Assembly (NCBI GenBank): GCA_031548875.1
Contig: JAVBQQ010000013.1
Location: 52,382-116,381, forward strand
DNA: 64,000 nucleotides
Direction: 5' to 3'
Source of the DNA: JAAYCI01 sp031548875
Lineage (GTDB): Bacteria > Bacillota > Clostridia > Oscillospirales > Ruminococcaceae
Each line of letters begins with the position of its first letter. The stretch's first letter is position 1. The translations under genes were made by a program, and so were the position numbers. The notes below the pieces were generated by a model. It was not told the DNA's origin. It made no database searches and worked only from the letters and a program-made list of their open reading frames with translations. Positions 36,204 through 44,568 of the stretch are shown piece by piece.

Positions 36204-36502
36204 TTTTTAGTGTGTACTGCGGGCTGTCACCGGTATACATCTACAAATTGAACCTGCACAGCTCATTTCTGCATAATTCCCTTACTCTTTGCCTGGTATC
36301 TCTTCTGAGGCTTGACAGTAATTCGGGGAGACTGCCACAAAAGAACTCATGGATTCATCATGGGTTTGTTCGTTGCGCTTTAGATAATTAACCTTTTCGA
36401 CATAAAGGTCCAAAACACGCCTTACAGAACCGTCTATAATGGAAACAGAATAATTCATCCACTAGTAGGAATGGTGTGTTTTCCTCAAGGAAAGGAGCCT
36501 GT

Positions 36503-38809
36503 ATGCCCACCTATCAAGATCCCAACGTACCCTTTACTCCAAACCGGAATGAGATCCCATTGCATGAACCTCTTTATCCGCCCATCACCACCTACAACGC
36601 CAAAGAAGCCACCCCACCACCACGCTTCACCGTGAAGCCGCCAACGGGTGCACCCAACGTGCTCATCGTGCTCATCGACGATATGGGCTACGGAGCCTCC
36701 AGCGCCTTTGGCGGGCCGGTGCCCATGCCCAACGCCGAACGCATGGCGAAGAACGGCATGCGGTTCAACCGCTTCCACACCACCGCGGTGTGCGCCCCTA
36801 CCCGCACCGCCCTGCTCACCGGCTACAACCACCACACCAACAACATGGGTTCCATCACCGAGATGGGCACAGCCTTTCCCGGCAACACCAGTACCCGACC
36901 CAAAACGGTGACGCCCATGGCCCGGGTGCTGCGAGACAACGGCTACAGCACCGCTCAGTTTGGCAAGTGCCACGAGACGCCGGTGTGGGAGGTGAGCGTA
37001 TCCGGCCCGTTTGACCATTGGCCCACCTATTCCGGCTTCGACAAGTTCTACGGCTTCATGGCGGCTGAAACCGACCAGTGGGCGCCAAACCTGTTCGAAG
37101 GCACCACACCCTTGCCCACACCCACCCGGCCCGGCTACCATCTTTCCGAAGATTTGGCCGAGCACTGCATCGAGTGGATCAGCGAGCAAAAGGCCCTGAC
37201 GCCGGACAAGCCTTTCTTCTGCTATTTTGCACCTGGCGCCACACACGCTCCCCACCAAGTGCCCAAAAAGTACGCCGACATGTTCAAGGGGCAATTCGAC
37301 GAGGGCTGGGACGTGCTGCGCCAAAAAACGCTGGACAACATGAAACAGCTTGGCATCTGCCCTCCAGAGACACAGCTTGCCCCAAAGCCCGCAGGCATTA
37401 TGGAGTGGAGCGAGCTGGACGAGCGCCATCGTAAGGTCTTTGCGCGCCAGATGGAAGTGTACGCCGGTTACGCCCACCACATCGACGAACAGGTGGGCAA
37501 GGTGTTCGACACGCTGGAAAACCTCGGCATCCTCGACGATACCATCATCTACTATATTTTGGGCGACAACGGCGCCTCGGCCGAGGGCAACCTGGCCGGT
37601 GTGTTCAACGAGATGACCAGCCACAACCACGTGCCTGAGCCCTTTGAGTTTGTGGAAAGCAAACTAGACGACTTTGGCAGCGACCGCGCCAACAACCATT
37701 ACTCCGCCTGCTGGGCAGTGGCCATGGACGCGCCGTTTACCTGGACAAAGCAGGTGGCTTCCAACTTCGGCGGCACCCGCAACGGCATGATCTTCCACTG
37801 GCCCAAAAAGTACCAGGGCAGCGGCGAATGCCACCCGCAGTTCCACCACGTCATCGACATCGCGCCCACTATTTACGAGTTGACCGGCGTTCCCCATCCC
37901 GACATGGTGGACGGCGTGAAGCAGAGGCCCATTGAGGGCGTCTCCATGAAGTACGCCATCGAGGACACGGCCGCCGCCGACCAGCACAAGACCCAATACT
38001 TCACCATAGGCGCCAATACCGGCATCTACCACGACGGCTGGTTCTGCGGCTGTGTGGACAAGGCCCCCTGGGGGGATGCGCCCTTCCACGACAAACTGGA
38101 GGACAACGAGTGGGAGCTGTATAACCTAGCCGAGGACTGGAGCTGTGCCCACGACCTAGCGAAACAGTACCCCGAAAAGGTGGAGGAGATGCGCAAGGTC
38201 TTTGTGGCCGAGGCGGAGAAGTACAACGTGCTGCCCATCGACAACCGCGCCACCGAGCTTTTGAACCCCGCCATTGCCAGGCGGCCCACTCTGATGGGCG
38301 ACCGGAAGGAGATCACCCTGTCCCGCGGGATGTTCGGCATCAAGGAAAACGCCTTCCTCAACACCAAAAACCACTCTTTCTCCATCCAGTGTGACGTGGA
38401 AGTGTTCGAGGGCAAAACCGACGGGCTCATTTTCCACCAGGGCGGGCGCTTCGGCGGTTACGGCGTGTATGTGAAGGACGCCTTGCCGGTGTTCGTGTAC
38501 AACTTTTTTGGTATGCATGTCGATTTTGTACGCGGCACAAAGAAGCTGCAGCCGGGCAAGAACCAGATCAAGGTATTTTTTAAATACGACGGCGGCGGCT
38601 GGGGTCAGGGCGGCACCGCCACCCTGACGGTGAACAACCAGCAGGAGGCCAAGGGACGCGTCGAGCACACCACGCCCTTCATGTATGATTTGGACGGCAC
38701 CGTGAGTTGCGGACAACAACAGGGCATGCCCCTCTCGGATGAATATACCACCGAGACAAGCTGGTTCCAAGGTGATATTTACCAAGTAGTCGTAAAAATC
38801 GAAGATTGA
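36503..38809 (+). CDS. Arylsulfatase (type I, formylglycine-dependent)
   Basis: A 768-residue sulfatase that would hydrolyse sulfate esters. The formylglycine motif is Cys97 in VCAPTRTALLTG (CxPxR). Metal ligands are visible in LIDDMGYG (Asp-Asp) and GDNGASAEG (Asp-Asn), and substrate-site basic residues in the HAPH segment. The C-terminal 200 residues form an extra beta-rich domain (SFSIQCDVEVFEGKTDGLIF), unusual in small sulfatases but common in the 750-800-residue arylsulfatase group. No signal peptide, so it should act in the cytoplasm. ATG 36503 follows AAGGAAAGGAG. Activation needs a formylglycine-generating enzyme or radical-SAM maturase, and none is encoded in the window. Confidence 0.92.
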   Translation: MPTYQDPNVPFTPNRNEIPLHEPLYPPITTYNAKEATPPPRFTVKPPTGAPNVLIVLIDDMGYGASSAFGGPVPMPNAERMAKNGMRFNRFHTTAVCAPTRTALLTGYNHHTNNMGSITEMGTAFPGNTSTRPKTVTPMARVLRDNGYSTAQFGKCHETPVWEVSVSGPFDHWPTYSGFDKFYGFMAAETDQWAPNLFEGTTPLPTPTRPGYHLSEDLAEHCIEWISEQKALTPDKPFFCYFAPGATHAPHQVPKKYADMFKGQFDEGWDVLRQKTLDNMKQLGICPPETQLAPKPAGIMEWSELDERHRKVFARQMEVYAGYAHHIDEQVGKVFDTLENLGILDDTIIYYILGDNGASAEGNLAGVFNEMTSHNHVPEPFEFVESKLDDFGSDRANNHYSACWAVAMDAPFTWTKQVASNFGGTRNGMIFHWPKKYQGSGECHPQFHHVIDIAPTIYELTGVPHPDMVDGVKQRPIEGVSMKYAIEDTAAADQHKTQYFTIGANTGIYHDGWFCGCVDKAPWGDAPFHDKLEDNEWELYNLAEDWSCAHDLAKQYPEKVEEMRKVFVAEAEKYNVLPIDNRATELLNPAIARRPTLMGDRKEITLSRGMFGIKENAFLNTKNHSFSIQCDVEVFEGKTDGLIFHQGGRFGGYGVYVKDALPVFVYNFFGMHVDFVRGTKKLQPGKNQIKVFFKYDGGGWGQGGTATLTVNNQQEAKGRVEHTTPFMYDLDGTVSCGQQQGMPLSDEYTTETSWFQGDIYQVVVKIED

Positions 38810-38830
38810 TGGTGTATTCATTAAAACCTT

Positions 38831-38863
38831 GTTGGCTCGGCGAATTTTCGTCGGGCCAACTTT
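38831..38863 (+). terminator. Terminator after the sulfatase gene
   Basis: GTTGGCTCGGCGA and TCGTCGGGCCAAC form a 13-pair stem with two wobble pairs, followed by TTTATAT, 21 bases after the stop. Confidence 0.75.
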
Positions 38864-38945
38864 ATATAATGCGCAACAGTGTGTCCCACCCCCGTATAGT
38901 GATACCAATCCAAGAGTGAGGGGATGTAAAATAAAGTCAACTCAA

Positions 38946-39638
38946 GTGGAGGTATCAAAAGATGGCAAGACAGAACTATATGGGGTTGGGACAATCTATT
39001 ACAGCAGCAGCCTGGGTGTTAAGAGCGATAGCATGGGCCCCGGCTGGAGTATTTTGGCCATGGAGCAGAATTTGCTTCAGCCCAAGGTGTTTGACGCCAA
39101 TGGCGCTGACTCGCCCCAGACGACCCTTGTGGGTAGGCCGGACGCCCCCGCCACCTATCTTTTCCGCGCGCAGGATCAAAGCTATCCTTCCTCCAAACCG
39201 GCCGGAGAATTCGGGAGTTTTTCAGGTTCCCCAGCTTACCAGCCGGCCGGTTTCCAGTTTGTTCTTTCCAGCGAGGATATCGATAATCCCGCCTATGCCG
39301 GCGACATTTCAACCCAAATCTACTACACCACAGACGTCAAGGCCCCCTCCAAAAGCAACCCCGGCAATACCTACACCGGGGCCATCTCTATCCATAAGGA
39401 CACCACCCTGATTGCCGATGCATGGCGGGATGACGGCGCCGAGGGGCCGGCGTCCACCTTCCGCTACAAGCTGGAAGCCAAAGGGGATGGTCCAAATCCG
39501 GGCCCAAACTCGAAACCGCCCCAACCGGGCGACACCGCATTGCCGGCCCTGTGGATAACCCTGGTTGTTGGTTCCGCGGGCGCCTTTAGGGGCCTGCTGG
39601 TTTACCGCAGAAGGGTGAAAAGGCAGAAGAACCAATAA
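38946..39638 (+). CDS. 5'-truncated surface protein with CHB_HEX_C-like domain and C-terminal anchor
   Basis: The frame encodes 230 residues from GTG 38946 and looks like the C-terminal end of a larger exported protein. It has no signal peptide. It contains a chitobiase/beta-hexosaminidase C-terminal-type repeat (STQIYYTTDV, then YTGAISIHKDTTLIADAWRD), a Pro/Gly linker, PQPGDTALP, a membrane helix and the tail YRRRVKRQKNQ. A strong ribosome site, GTGGAGG (38946-38952), serves an ATG at 38962 in a different, non-protein-like frame, so this 5' end seems to be a chance junction. Probably a decayed gene. The anchor resembles that of the PI-PLC-like protein 3 kb upstream. Confidence 0.55.
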   Translation: MEVSKDGKTELYGVGTIYYSSSLGVKSDSMGPGWSILAMEQNLLQPKVFDANGADSPQTTLVGRPDAPATYLFRAQDQSYPSSKPAGEFGSFSGSPAYQPAGFQFVLSSEDIDNPAYAGDISTQIYYTTDVKAPSKSNPGNTYTGAISIHKDTTLIADAWRDDGAEGPASTFRYKLEAKGDGPNPGPNSKPPQPGDTALPALWITLVVGSAGAFRGLLVYRRRVKRQKNQ

Positions 39639-39694
39639 AAATGCATTCCTCGCCTATAAATCACTTGTCATCATATATTGTTTGCAATTTCAAA

Positions 39695-39794
39695 CCCCCA
39701 CAATAGTCGGGGAAAAACCCGGAGCCGCTCCACCAGCTCCAAAACAGCGCGACAAATCATATGATTTGTCGCGCTGTTTTATGTTGAACTCCCG
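39695..39794. repeat. Dispersed hairpin element, copy E (perfect 40-base palindrome)
   Basis: CCCCCACAATAGTCGGGG, then AAAAACCCGGAGCCGCTCCACCAGCTCC, then a perfect palindrome of 40 bases (39741-39780; half AAAACAGCGCGACAAATCAT), ending ATGTTGAACTCCC. Against copy C the stem differs at C/T with the matching G/A change on the other arm. It lies between convergent genes. Confidence 0.85.
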
Positions 39795-39887
39795 ACCCTC
39801 ATGTGGTGTTCTCTGTGCTGGTTTTTGCGATATCGACAACGGCCGCACCGGCTGGATCCATGTTGCACTTCACAAAATACAACAATC

Positions 39888-40931
39888 TCAACCACATACA
39901 CCACTATCCAGCTGCGGGCCTATAACCAGTTTGCCCAATTTGCGCAGCTCGGCGCTTGCGAGGATCTCCCCGAGTTCCGATAGCGGCTTCAATGGCTTCA
40001 CCATGCTTGTCACATCCAGCTTTCCGCTGTCGATCAGCGCAACGGCGCGCTGCATGGTGTTGGGGTTGATAAATGACGCCTTGAGCGTGATCTCCTTTTG
40101 GAACAGTTCAAACGGCTTTACCGGGATCTCGTCATCTGGCGCGCAGAGCCCAAAGAACATAACGGTAGCTGCACGGCCTGCAAGGGCAATCGCCTGTTGC
40201 ATGGTATCCTTATGCCCAACGCATTCAATCACAACATCAAGCTGCTTGACGCCACTTTGCGCCAGCACCGCTTCTACATCCTTCCGCACCGGATCGATAA
40301 TGATATCCGCGCCCAAACGGCTTGCCATATCGCGTTTTGCGGCAACTGGCTCGAGTAAAACCAGCTTCGCCGCCCCCGAAATCCGGGCAAGTTGCAGCAT
40401 GATCAGGCCAATCATACCACCGCCAATCACGGCAACCTGCATGCCCGGCTTGACACCGCACAGGTCCATACCATGCAGGCAACAAGCCACCGGCTCCGCC
40501 ATGGCGCCCTGCACAAAGCTTGTGTGGTCGGCGATCCTGCATGCCTGCGAGGCAGGCACAGCCACATACTGGGCAAAGCCGCCATTCAAGGTTGTGCCGA
40601 TGCCCGCCAGCTGCTCACAAAAATGCCCTGCGCCGTTTTTGCAGTAATAGCAGCTACCGCAAAGAATATTCGGGTCGACCGCCACACGGTCTCCCACGGA
40701 AAACCCCGTTACACTGTCTCCCACCTCGGTCACAATGCCTGCAAACTCGTGCCCCAGAATGGTAGGGGGTGTGGTGTCTGTTGAGCCCTTGTCGCCGTTG
40801 AAGATATGCACATCTGTGCCGCACACACCGCACGCATGCACCTGCACAAGCACCTGTCCTGCTTGTGCGTGGGGAGCAGCGCATTGCTCCAGCCGTACGT
40901 CGTGCTTTCCATAAAAAACAACTGCGTTCAT
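39888..40931 (-). CDS. Zinc-dependent alcohol/sugar-alcohol dehydrogenase
   Basis: A 347-residue medium-chain dehydrogenase. Catalytic zinc ligands are in CGVCGTDVHIFNG and GHEFAG; the structural zinc site is the four-Cys loop in LCGSCYYCKNGAGHFC; the NAD-binding turn is VAVIGGGMIGLIML. Closest in pattern to the sorbitol/threonine dehydrogenase group, acting on polyols or sugar-derived secondary alcohols. It is the distal gene of the second sugar locus, 170 bases after the SIS-isomerase gene. ATG 40931 follows a moderate AGGAAA site. Confidence 0.88.
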   Translation of the reverse strand: MNAVVFYGKHDVRLEQCAAPHAQAGQVLVQVHACGVCGTDVHIFNGDKGSTDTTPPTILGHEFAGIVTEVGDSVTGFSVGDRVAVDPNILCGSCYYCKNGAGHFCEQLAGIGTTLNGGFAQYVAVPASQACRIADHTSFVQGAMAEPVACCLHGMDLCGVKPGMQVAVIGGGMIGLIMLQLARISGAAKLVLLEPVAAKRDMASRLGADIIIDPVRKDVEAVLAQSGVKQLDVVIECVGHKDTMQQAIALAGRAATVMFFGLCAPDDEIPVKPFELFQKEITLKASFINPNTMQRAVALIDSGKLDVTSMVKPLKPLSELGEILASAELRKLGKLVIGPQLDSGVCG

Positions 40932-41100
40932 AATGGTTTCCTGTTCTTGTGCCCTGCAAGTTTGGGACACCTTCCCTTTGCTTGTTTACGCTCACACATG
41001 CGAACCTTTTGGCATGTGCAAGCCATCTTCCAAAGTACACAACAACCTCTATCAGTGAAGCCCGCGCCCAAATGGAAACCCCGCCGCCATTTTTATAAGC

Positions 41101-41742
41101 TTAGGTAAAAAAACGGGCTTCCAACATCGCACACAATGCATGGTACACAGGCAATGTCAACTCTTGTACGTCCGGCGTGGCTCTTGCCGGCAGGCAGAGG
41201 CACCGGTCGCACACACCCAGAAGTTGTCCCCCATCTGCTCCCGTAACAGCAAGTGTCCCCAGCCCAAACACCTTGGCCACCCGGGCTGCATTCACCACGT
41301 TGGCAGAATTGCCCGAAGTGCTGAGCGCAACAAGCACATCCCCAGGTCGGCCATACCCATACACCTGTTGGGCAAACACCATGTCAGGGGCCACATCGTT
41401 GGCGAACGCCGTGTGCAAAGCTCCCGTACCCGAAAGCGACAGCGTCGGCAGGGCGCCCTGCAGATGCGTTGCTAGGTACTCTCCGTTCTTGCCCAAAGCC
41501 TGCAGCAGCACCTTCTTCTCGGTGGGCAGCTCGCGCGCCAGCAGAAACCCCTTCATCAGTTCGCCCACAATGTGGTCGGCATCGGCGGCGCTTCCTCCAT
41601 TGCCGCAAACAAGCACTTTTCCGCCGTTCTCATAACAGGCGCACAGCGCCTGATATGTCTCGTCTATTTTACCGGCCAATGGCTGCAATACTGGATACTT
41701 GTTACACAGCGTCATTCGTATCATTTGGGGTGTACGCTTCAC
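41101..41742 (-). CDS. SIS-domain sugar-phosphate isomerase (GmhA-like)
   Basis: A 213-residue single-SIS-domain protein of the phosphoheptose isomerase type. It has VLVCGNGGSAADADHIVGEL (phosphosugar loop), LSTSGNSANVVNAARVAK and a C-terminal helix with His (LPVYHALCAML). The GmhA family isomerises sedoheptulose-7-P, but no heptose genes are near. In this catabolic operon a ketose/aldose-6-phosphate isomerase role is more likely. GTG 41742 lies three bases after the ROK gene's stop and uses GGAGG inside that gene. Confidence 0.85.
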   Translation of the reverse strand: MKRTPQMIRMTLCNKYPVLQPLAGKIDETYQALCACYENGGKVLVCGNGGSAADADHIVGELMKGFLLARELPTEKKVLLQALGKNGEYLATHLQGALPTLSLSGTGALHTAFANDVAPDMVFAQQVYGYGRPGDVLVALSTSGNSANVVNAARVAKVFGLGTLAVTGADGGQLLGVCDRCLCLPARATPDVQELTLPVYHALCAMLEARFFT

Positions 41743-41744
41743 TC

Positions 41745-42758
41745 TCAGCCTCCTTCCGGCATCGCGTGTGCTTGTAATCCCTGGATGGCGACCGATATGG
41801 CCGCATAATCACCCAACTGTTCCCTCAACACCGCCGGCAACACACGGCAGGCCTCCAAATTCTGGGGCAGAGCCTCACGCTGCAGTGCGGCCAGCATGCC
41901 CTCACGCAGCAACGCTTCGCTGCGCACGTAAATGCTTCCCAGCACGATGACCTCCGGGTTCAGGATGTCCACCAGAACAGCCAGCCCCCGGCCCAGGTAT
42001 TCGGCGCACTCGGCATATATGGCTTTTGCCAGCGCATCTCCACTGGTGGCGGCCTCGGCCACCGTTTGGGCGGTCACTGTGCCCAACTGGTCTTTTGTAC
42101 GGCAGAAAGCAGGATGCCCGCCACGCTGCAACTGTTCCAGCGCACGCATTTTTGCCAACTGCGCAATGCCGCCGCCGCTGCACCATCCCTCAAAAGAGCC
42201 GCTTTTTCCATACCCAACCGGCCCTGTTTCAGTCAGGCGCATATGTCCCACCTCACCGGCCATATTGGAAGCACCCGTATACAACTGTCCGTTCAGGATA
42301 AGGCCGGCGCCATTTCCGGTTCCAAAGGTGAGAAAGACAGCATTGCGGCAACCCTTTGCCGCGCCATAACGCCATTCGGCCAGCGCGCCCGCGTCGGCGT
42401 CGTTCTGCAGGAACACCGGCACGCCGAACCGCTGTGCTAGCATGTGTACGATGGGCACTTCGTCCCAGCCGGGCAGGTTGGGCGGCCCCAGTATCAGTCC
42501 TTTCCGCGCGTCCAACGGCCCGCCGCAGCTCACGCCAATCGCTGCAATATCTCCTGCAGCGGCGGCCACAGCCACCGTCAGCTCTTCTATGGAATCACAG
42601 ATATGCACAAAAGCGGCTTCGGGCCCTTCGCACGGTGTTGGAAACTGCCGTTTGCCCAAAAAAGCAATGGTGCCGCCGGGCTCCTTTGCATCTTCACAAA
42701 TACTGGCCAATACCGCAGCACACTTGGTGCCACCGATATCCACGCCGACCAGCAACAT
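41745..42758 (-). CDS. ROK-family sugar kinase (second)
   Basis: A 337-residue ROK kinase beginning MLLVGVDIGGTKCAAVLASI, with FLQNDADAGALAEW, FLTFGTGNGAGLI and a late GSIYVRSE segment. The Zn cluster is modified: GWCSGGGIAQ replaces the usual CxCGxxGCxE, so it belongs to the group without the classical zinc site. It phosphorylates an imported sugar of unknown identity. ATG 42758 follows GGGGAGGAAG. It is translationally close to the aldose epimerase-like gene before it and the SIS gene after it. Confidence 0.87.
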   Translation of the reverse strand: MLLVGVDIGGTKCAAVLASICEDAKEPGGTIAFLGKRQFPTPCEGPEAAFVHICDSIEELTVAVAAAAGDIAAIGVSCGGPLDARKGLILGPPNLPGWDEVPIVHMLAQRFGVPVFLQNDADAGALAEWRYGAAKGCRNAVFLTFGTGNGAGLILNGQLYTGASNMAGEVGHMRLTETGPVGYGKSGSFEGWCSGGGIAQLAKMRALEQLQRGGHPAFCRTKDQLGTVTAQTVAEAATSGDALAKAIYAECAEYLGRGLAVLVDILNPEVIVLGSIYVRSEALLREGMLAALQREALPQNLEACRVLPAVLREQLGDYAAISVAIQGLQAHAMPEGG

Positions 42759-42774
42759 ACGTCGCTTCCTCCCC

Positions 42775-43725
42775 TCAAATGGGCGCAACCGTTTCTTCCA
42801 TCAGCTCATACGCTACCGTATAGGTCCGGCTTTGGCCCGCGGCCAGCACCTCATGTTGGCCCTCTTGCATGGCGTCGGCCAGGTTGATAGGCCAGCAGGT
42901 GAACATCTCGCTCATCACACAATGATGCCCCCGCCAGCCGCCATAGCTCAGCCACAGGCTGAGCGAGCGGAATTCAACGGGATCGAACCGGATCGTCAAA
43001 CCGGTGCCAACTGCAGGATGCCAAAGAGCGTACCTCCCCCCCGCCACCTGCCGGGTGTAGAAATTGAAACAGCAGTTTTCCTCCGGTGGTAGCGCACGGG
43101 AAAGGTCATATCCACCCAACTTCGGCCATTCAAAGGTTTGCTTGGGCGCGGCATTTTCCGGGTACATCCATCCTGTTTCGTAAGCACCTGCAGGCACCTC
43201 AATGCTGCTCTGGGGCGTCAGCCGCAGCGAAGGGTGTACACAAAACAGATAGGGCAGTTCCCCAAAGCCGATGTTCTCTATGCGGTATTCTGTGTGCAGC
43301 ACGGATTCCTGCCCCCGCAGCACAAATCGTTTCTCCACCCGCGCCGGGGTGATGGACGTCTCACACCACAAGCGGATGCAAAGCCCATCTGGTTCTGTCA
43401 ACACTTCATAGTTCCACGGAAGGGTCCACGTCTCGCCGAAAAAAGGCAGCACAGCATCCCCATATGGGCAGGGGTGCACGGTGGGAAACGCCTCCTCAAG
43501 CCCAAAGGCAGTTGTATCATCGTAGTTTGCCGCATAGGTGCGCCGCAGGTGGCGGTTGCGCTCGTTCACCCAGATATGTTCAAAACCGGCCCGCTTGTCC
43601 CACAGGCTGGTCAGCCGCCCACCGTCGTAGGGCGTCACCGCGATGCGCAACCGGTCGTTCTCGGCAACCAGCGTGTGCACCGTCTGTCCGCACCCGTAAG
43701 TGTCCTCTTCCCAAAAGCGCAGCAT
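42775..43725 (-). CDS. Aldose 1-epimerase-superfamily protein (galactose mutarotase-like)
   Basis: A 316-residue beta-sandwich protein of the galactose-mutarotase superfamily: RLRIAVTPYDGGRLTSLWDK at the start, FGLEEAFPTVHPCPYGD, the LPYLFCVHPSLRL strand with a conserved His, and a C-terminal MSEMFTCWPINLADA region. Such proteins interconvert sugar anomers or recognise sugars. It lies between permease and kinase genes, so mutarotation of the imported sugar is a sensible role. RBS TAGGAGG precedes ATG 43725. Confidence 0.8.
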   Translation of the reverse strand: MLRFWEEDTYGCGQTVHTLVAENDRLRIAVTPYDGGRLTSLWDKRAGFEHIWVNERNRHLRRTYAANYDDTTAFGLEEAFPTVHPCPYGDAVLPFFGETWTLPWNYEVLTEPDGLCIRLWCETSITPARVEKRFVLRGQESVLHTEYRIENIGFGELPYLFCVHPSLRLTPQSSIEVPAGAYETGWMYPENAAPKQTFEWPKLGGYDLSRALPPEENCCFNFYTRQVAGGRYALWHPAVGTGLTIRFDPVEFRSLSLWLSYGGWRGHHCVMSEMFTCWPINLADAMQEGQHEVLAAGQSRTYTVAYELMEETVAPI

Positions 43726-43734
43726 GCGCGCCTC

Positions 43735-44568
43735 CTATTCTTTCACGGCGCCCACCGTCATACCCTTGATGAGCTTGTCCTGCCCGATAAGGTAGGCGAT
43801 GATGAGTGGCAGGGCGGAGAGTGTCAGGAAGGTCATGATCATGGGAATATCCGCCTGGTGCACACCTTTGAATTCCCAGATGCCCAGCGGCAATGTGCGC
43901 ATGTTGGTGCTCTGGGTGAGCACCAGTGCAAACAGAAACTCGCCCCACAGCTGTACGGCATTATAGATGGCCAGCGTGGCCAAGGCCGGCGCAGTGAGCG
44001 GCAGATAGATGCGGAAAAACACAAGGATGATGGGGCAACCGTCGATGCGGGCGGCCTCGTCGATCTCCTTTGGCACCGTGCGGATGAAATCGCACAGGAT
44101 AAAGATGGACATGGGGATGCCAAACGCCACATAGGGGCCGATGAGCGCAAACAGATTGTCGTACACGCCCATCTTCACACTCATCAGGTAGAGCGGCACA
44201 ATGGCAACGTGCACGGGGATGGCCATGCCGGCAATGACCAGGCTGAGCGCCGTAGACGCGCCGCGGAACCCTACCCGTACGAGCGAAAACGCCGCCATGG
44301 AGGCCACCAGCAGGATGAGCACCACGCTGACGCCCACCACGATGAGCGAGTTGAGCAGATAGCGGAAAAAGTTGCCGCCCAGCACCTCGGTGTAGTTTTC
44401 AAAATGGAACACCTCGGGCAGTTGGTACACCGCGATGGAATAGAGGTCCTGGCTGCTTTTGAGGCTGGTGATGATCATGAACAGGAACGGGATGATGCAC
44501 ACCAGCAACACCACGATGAGGAACACCCAGCGTGGAATGGCAGATATGCGGAATCTTTTCTGTTTCAC
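43735..44568 (-). CDS. Carbohydrate ABC permease, MalG type
   Basis: A 277-residue CUT1 permease with six hydrophobic segments and the EAA loop EAARIDGCPIILVFFRIYLP, ending in LIGQDKLIKGMTVGAVKE, the typical MalG C-terminus. Its ATG overlaps the stop of the MalF-type gene by four bases. No ATPase gene lies in this operon either. Confidence 0.9.
   Translation of the reverse strand: MKQKRFRISAIPRWVFLIVVLLVCIIPFLFMIITSLKSSQDLYSIAVYQLPEVFHFENYTEVLGGNFFRYLLNSLIVVGVSVVLILLVASMAAFSLVRVGFRGASTALSLVIAGMAIPVHVAIVPLYLMSVKMGVYDNLFALIGPYVAFGIPMSIFILCDFIRTVPKEIDEAARIDGCPIILVFFRIYLPLTAPALATLAIYNAVQLWGEFLFALVLTQSTNMRTLPLGIWEFKGVHQADIPMIMTFLTLSALPLIIAYLIGQDKLIKGMTVGAVKE

Noticed and set aside
38962..39411. 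Forward frame starting at the ATG after GTGGAGG
   Set aside because: The ribosome site is good, but the translation is Pro/Arg/Trp-rich without structure, while another frame gives a surface-protein domain and anchor.
28218..39794. Interpretation of the hairpin elements as a CRISPR array or tRNA-like genes
   Set aside because: The copies are kilobases apart with no spacers between regular repeats, and no cloverleaf or CCA end can be drawn.
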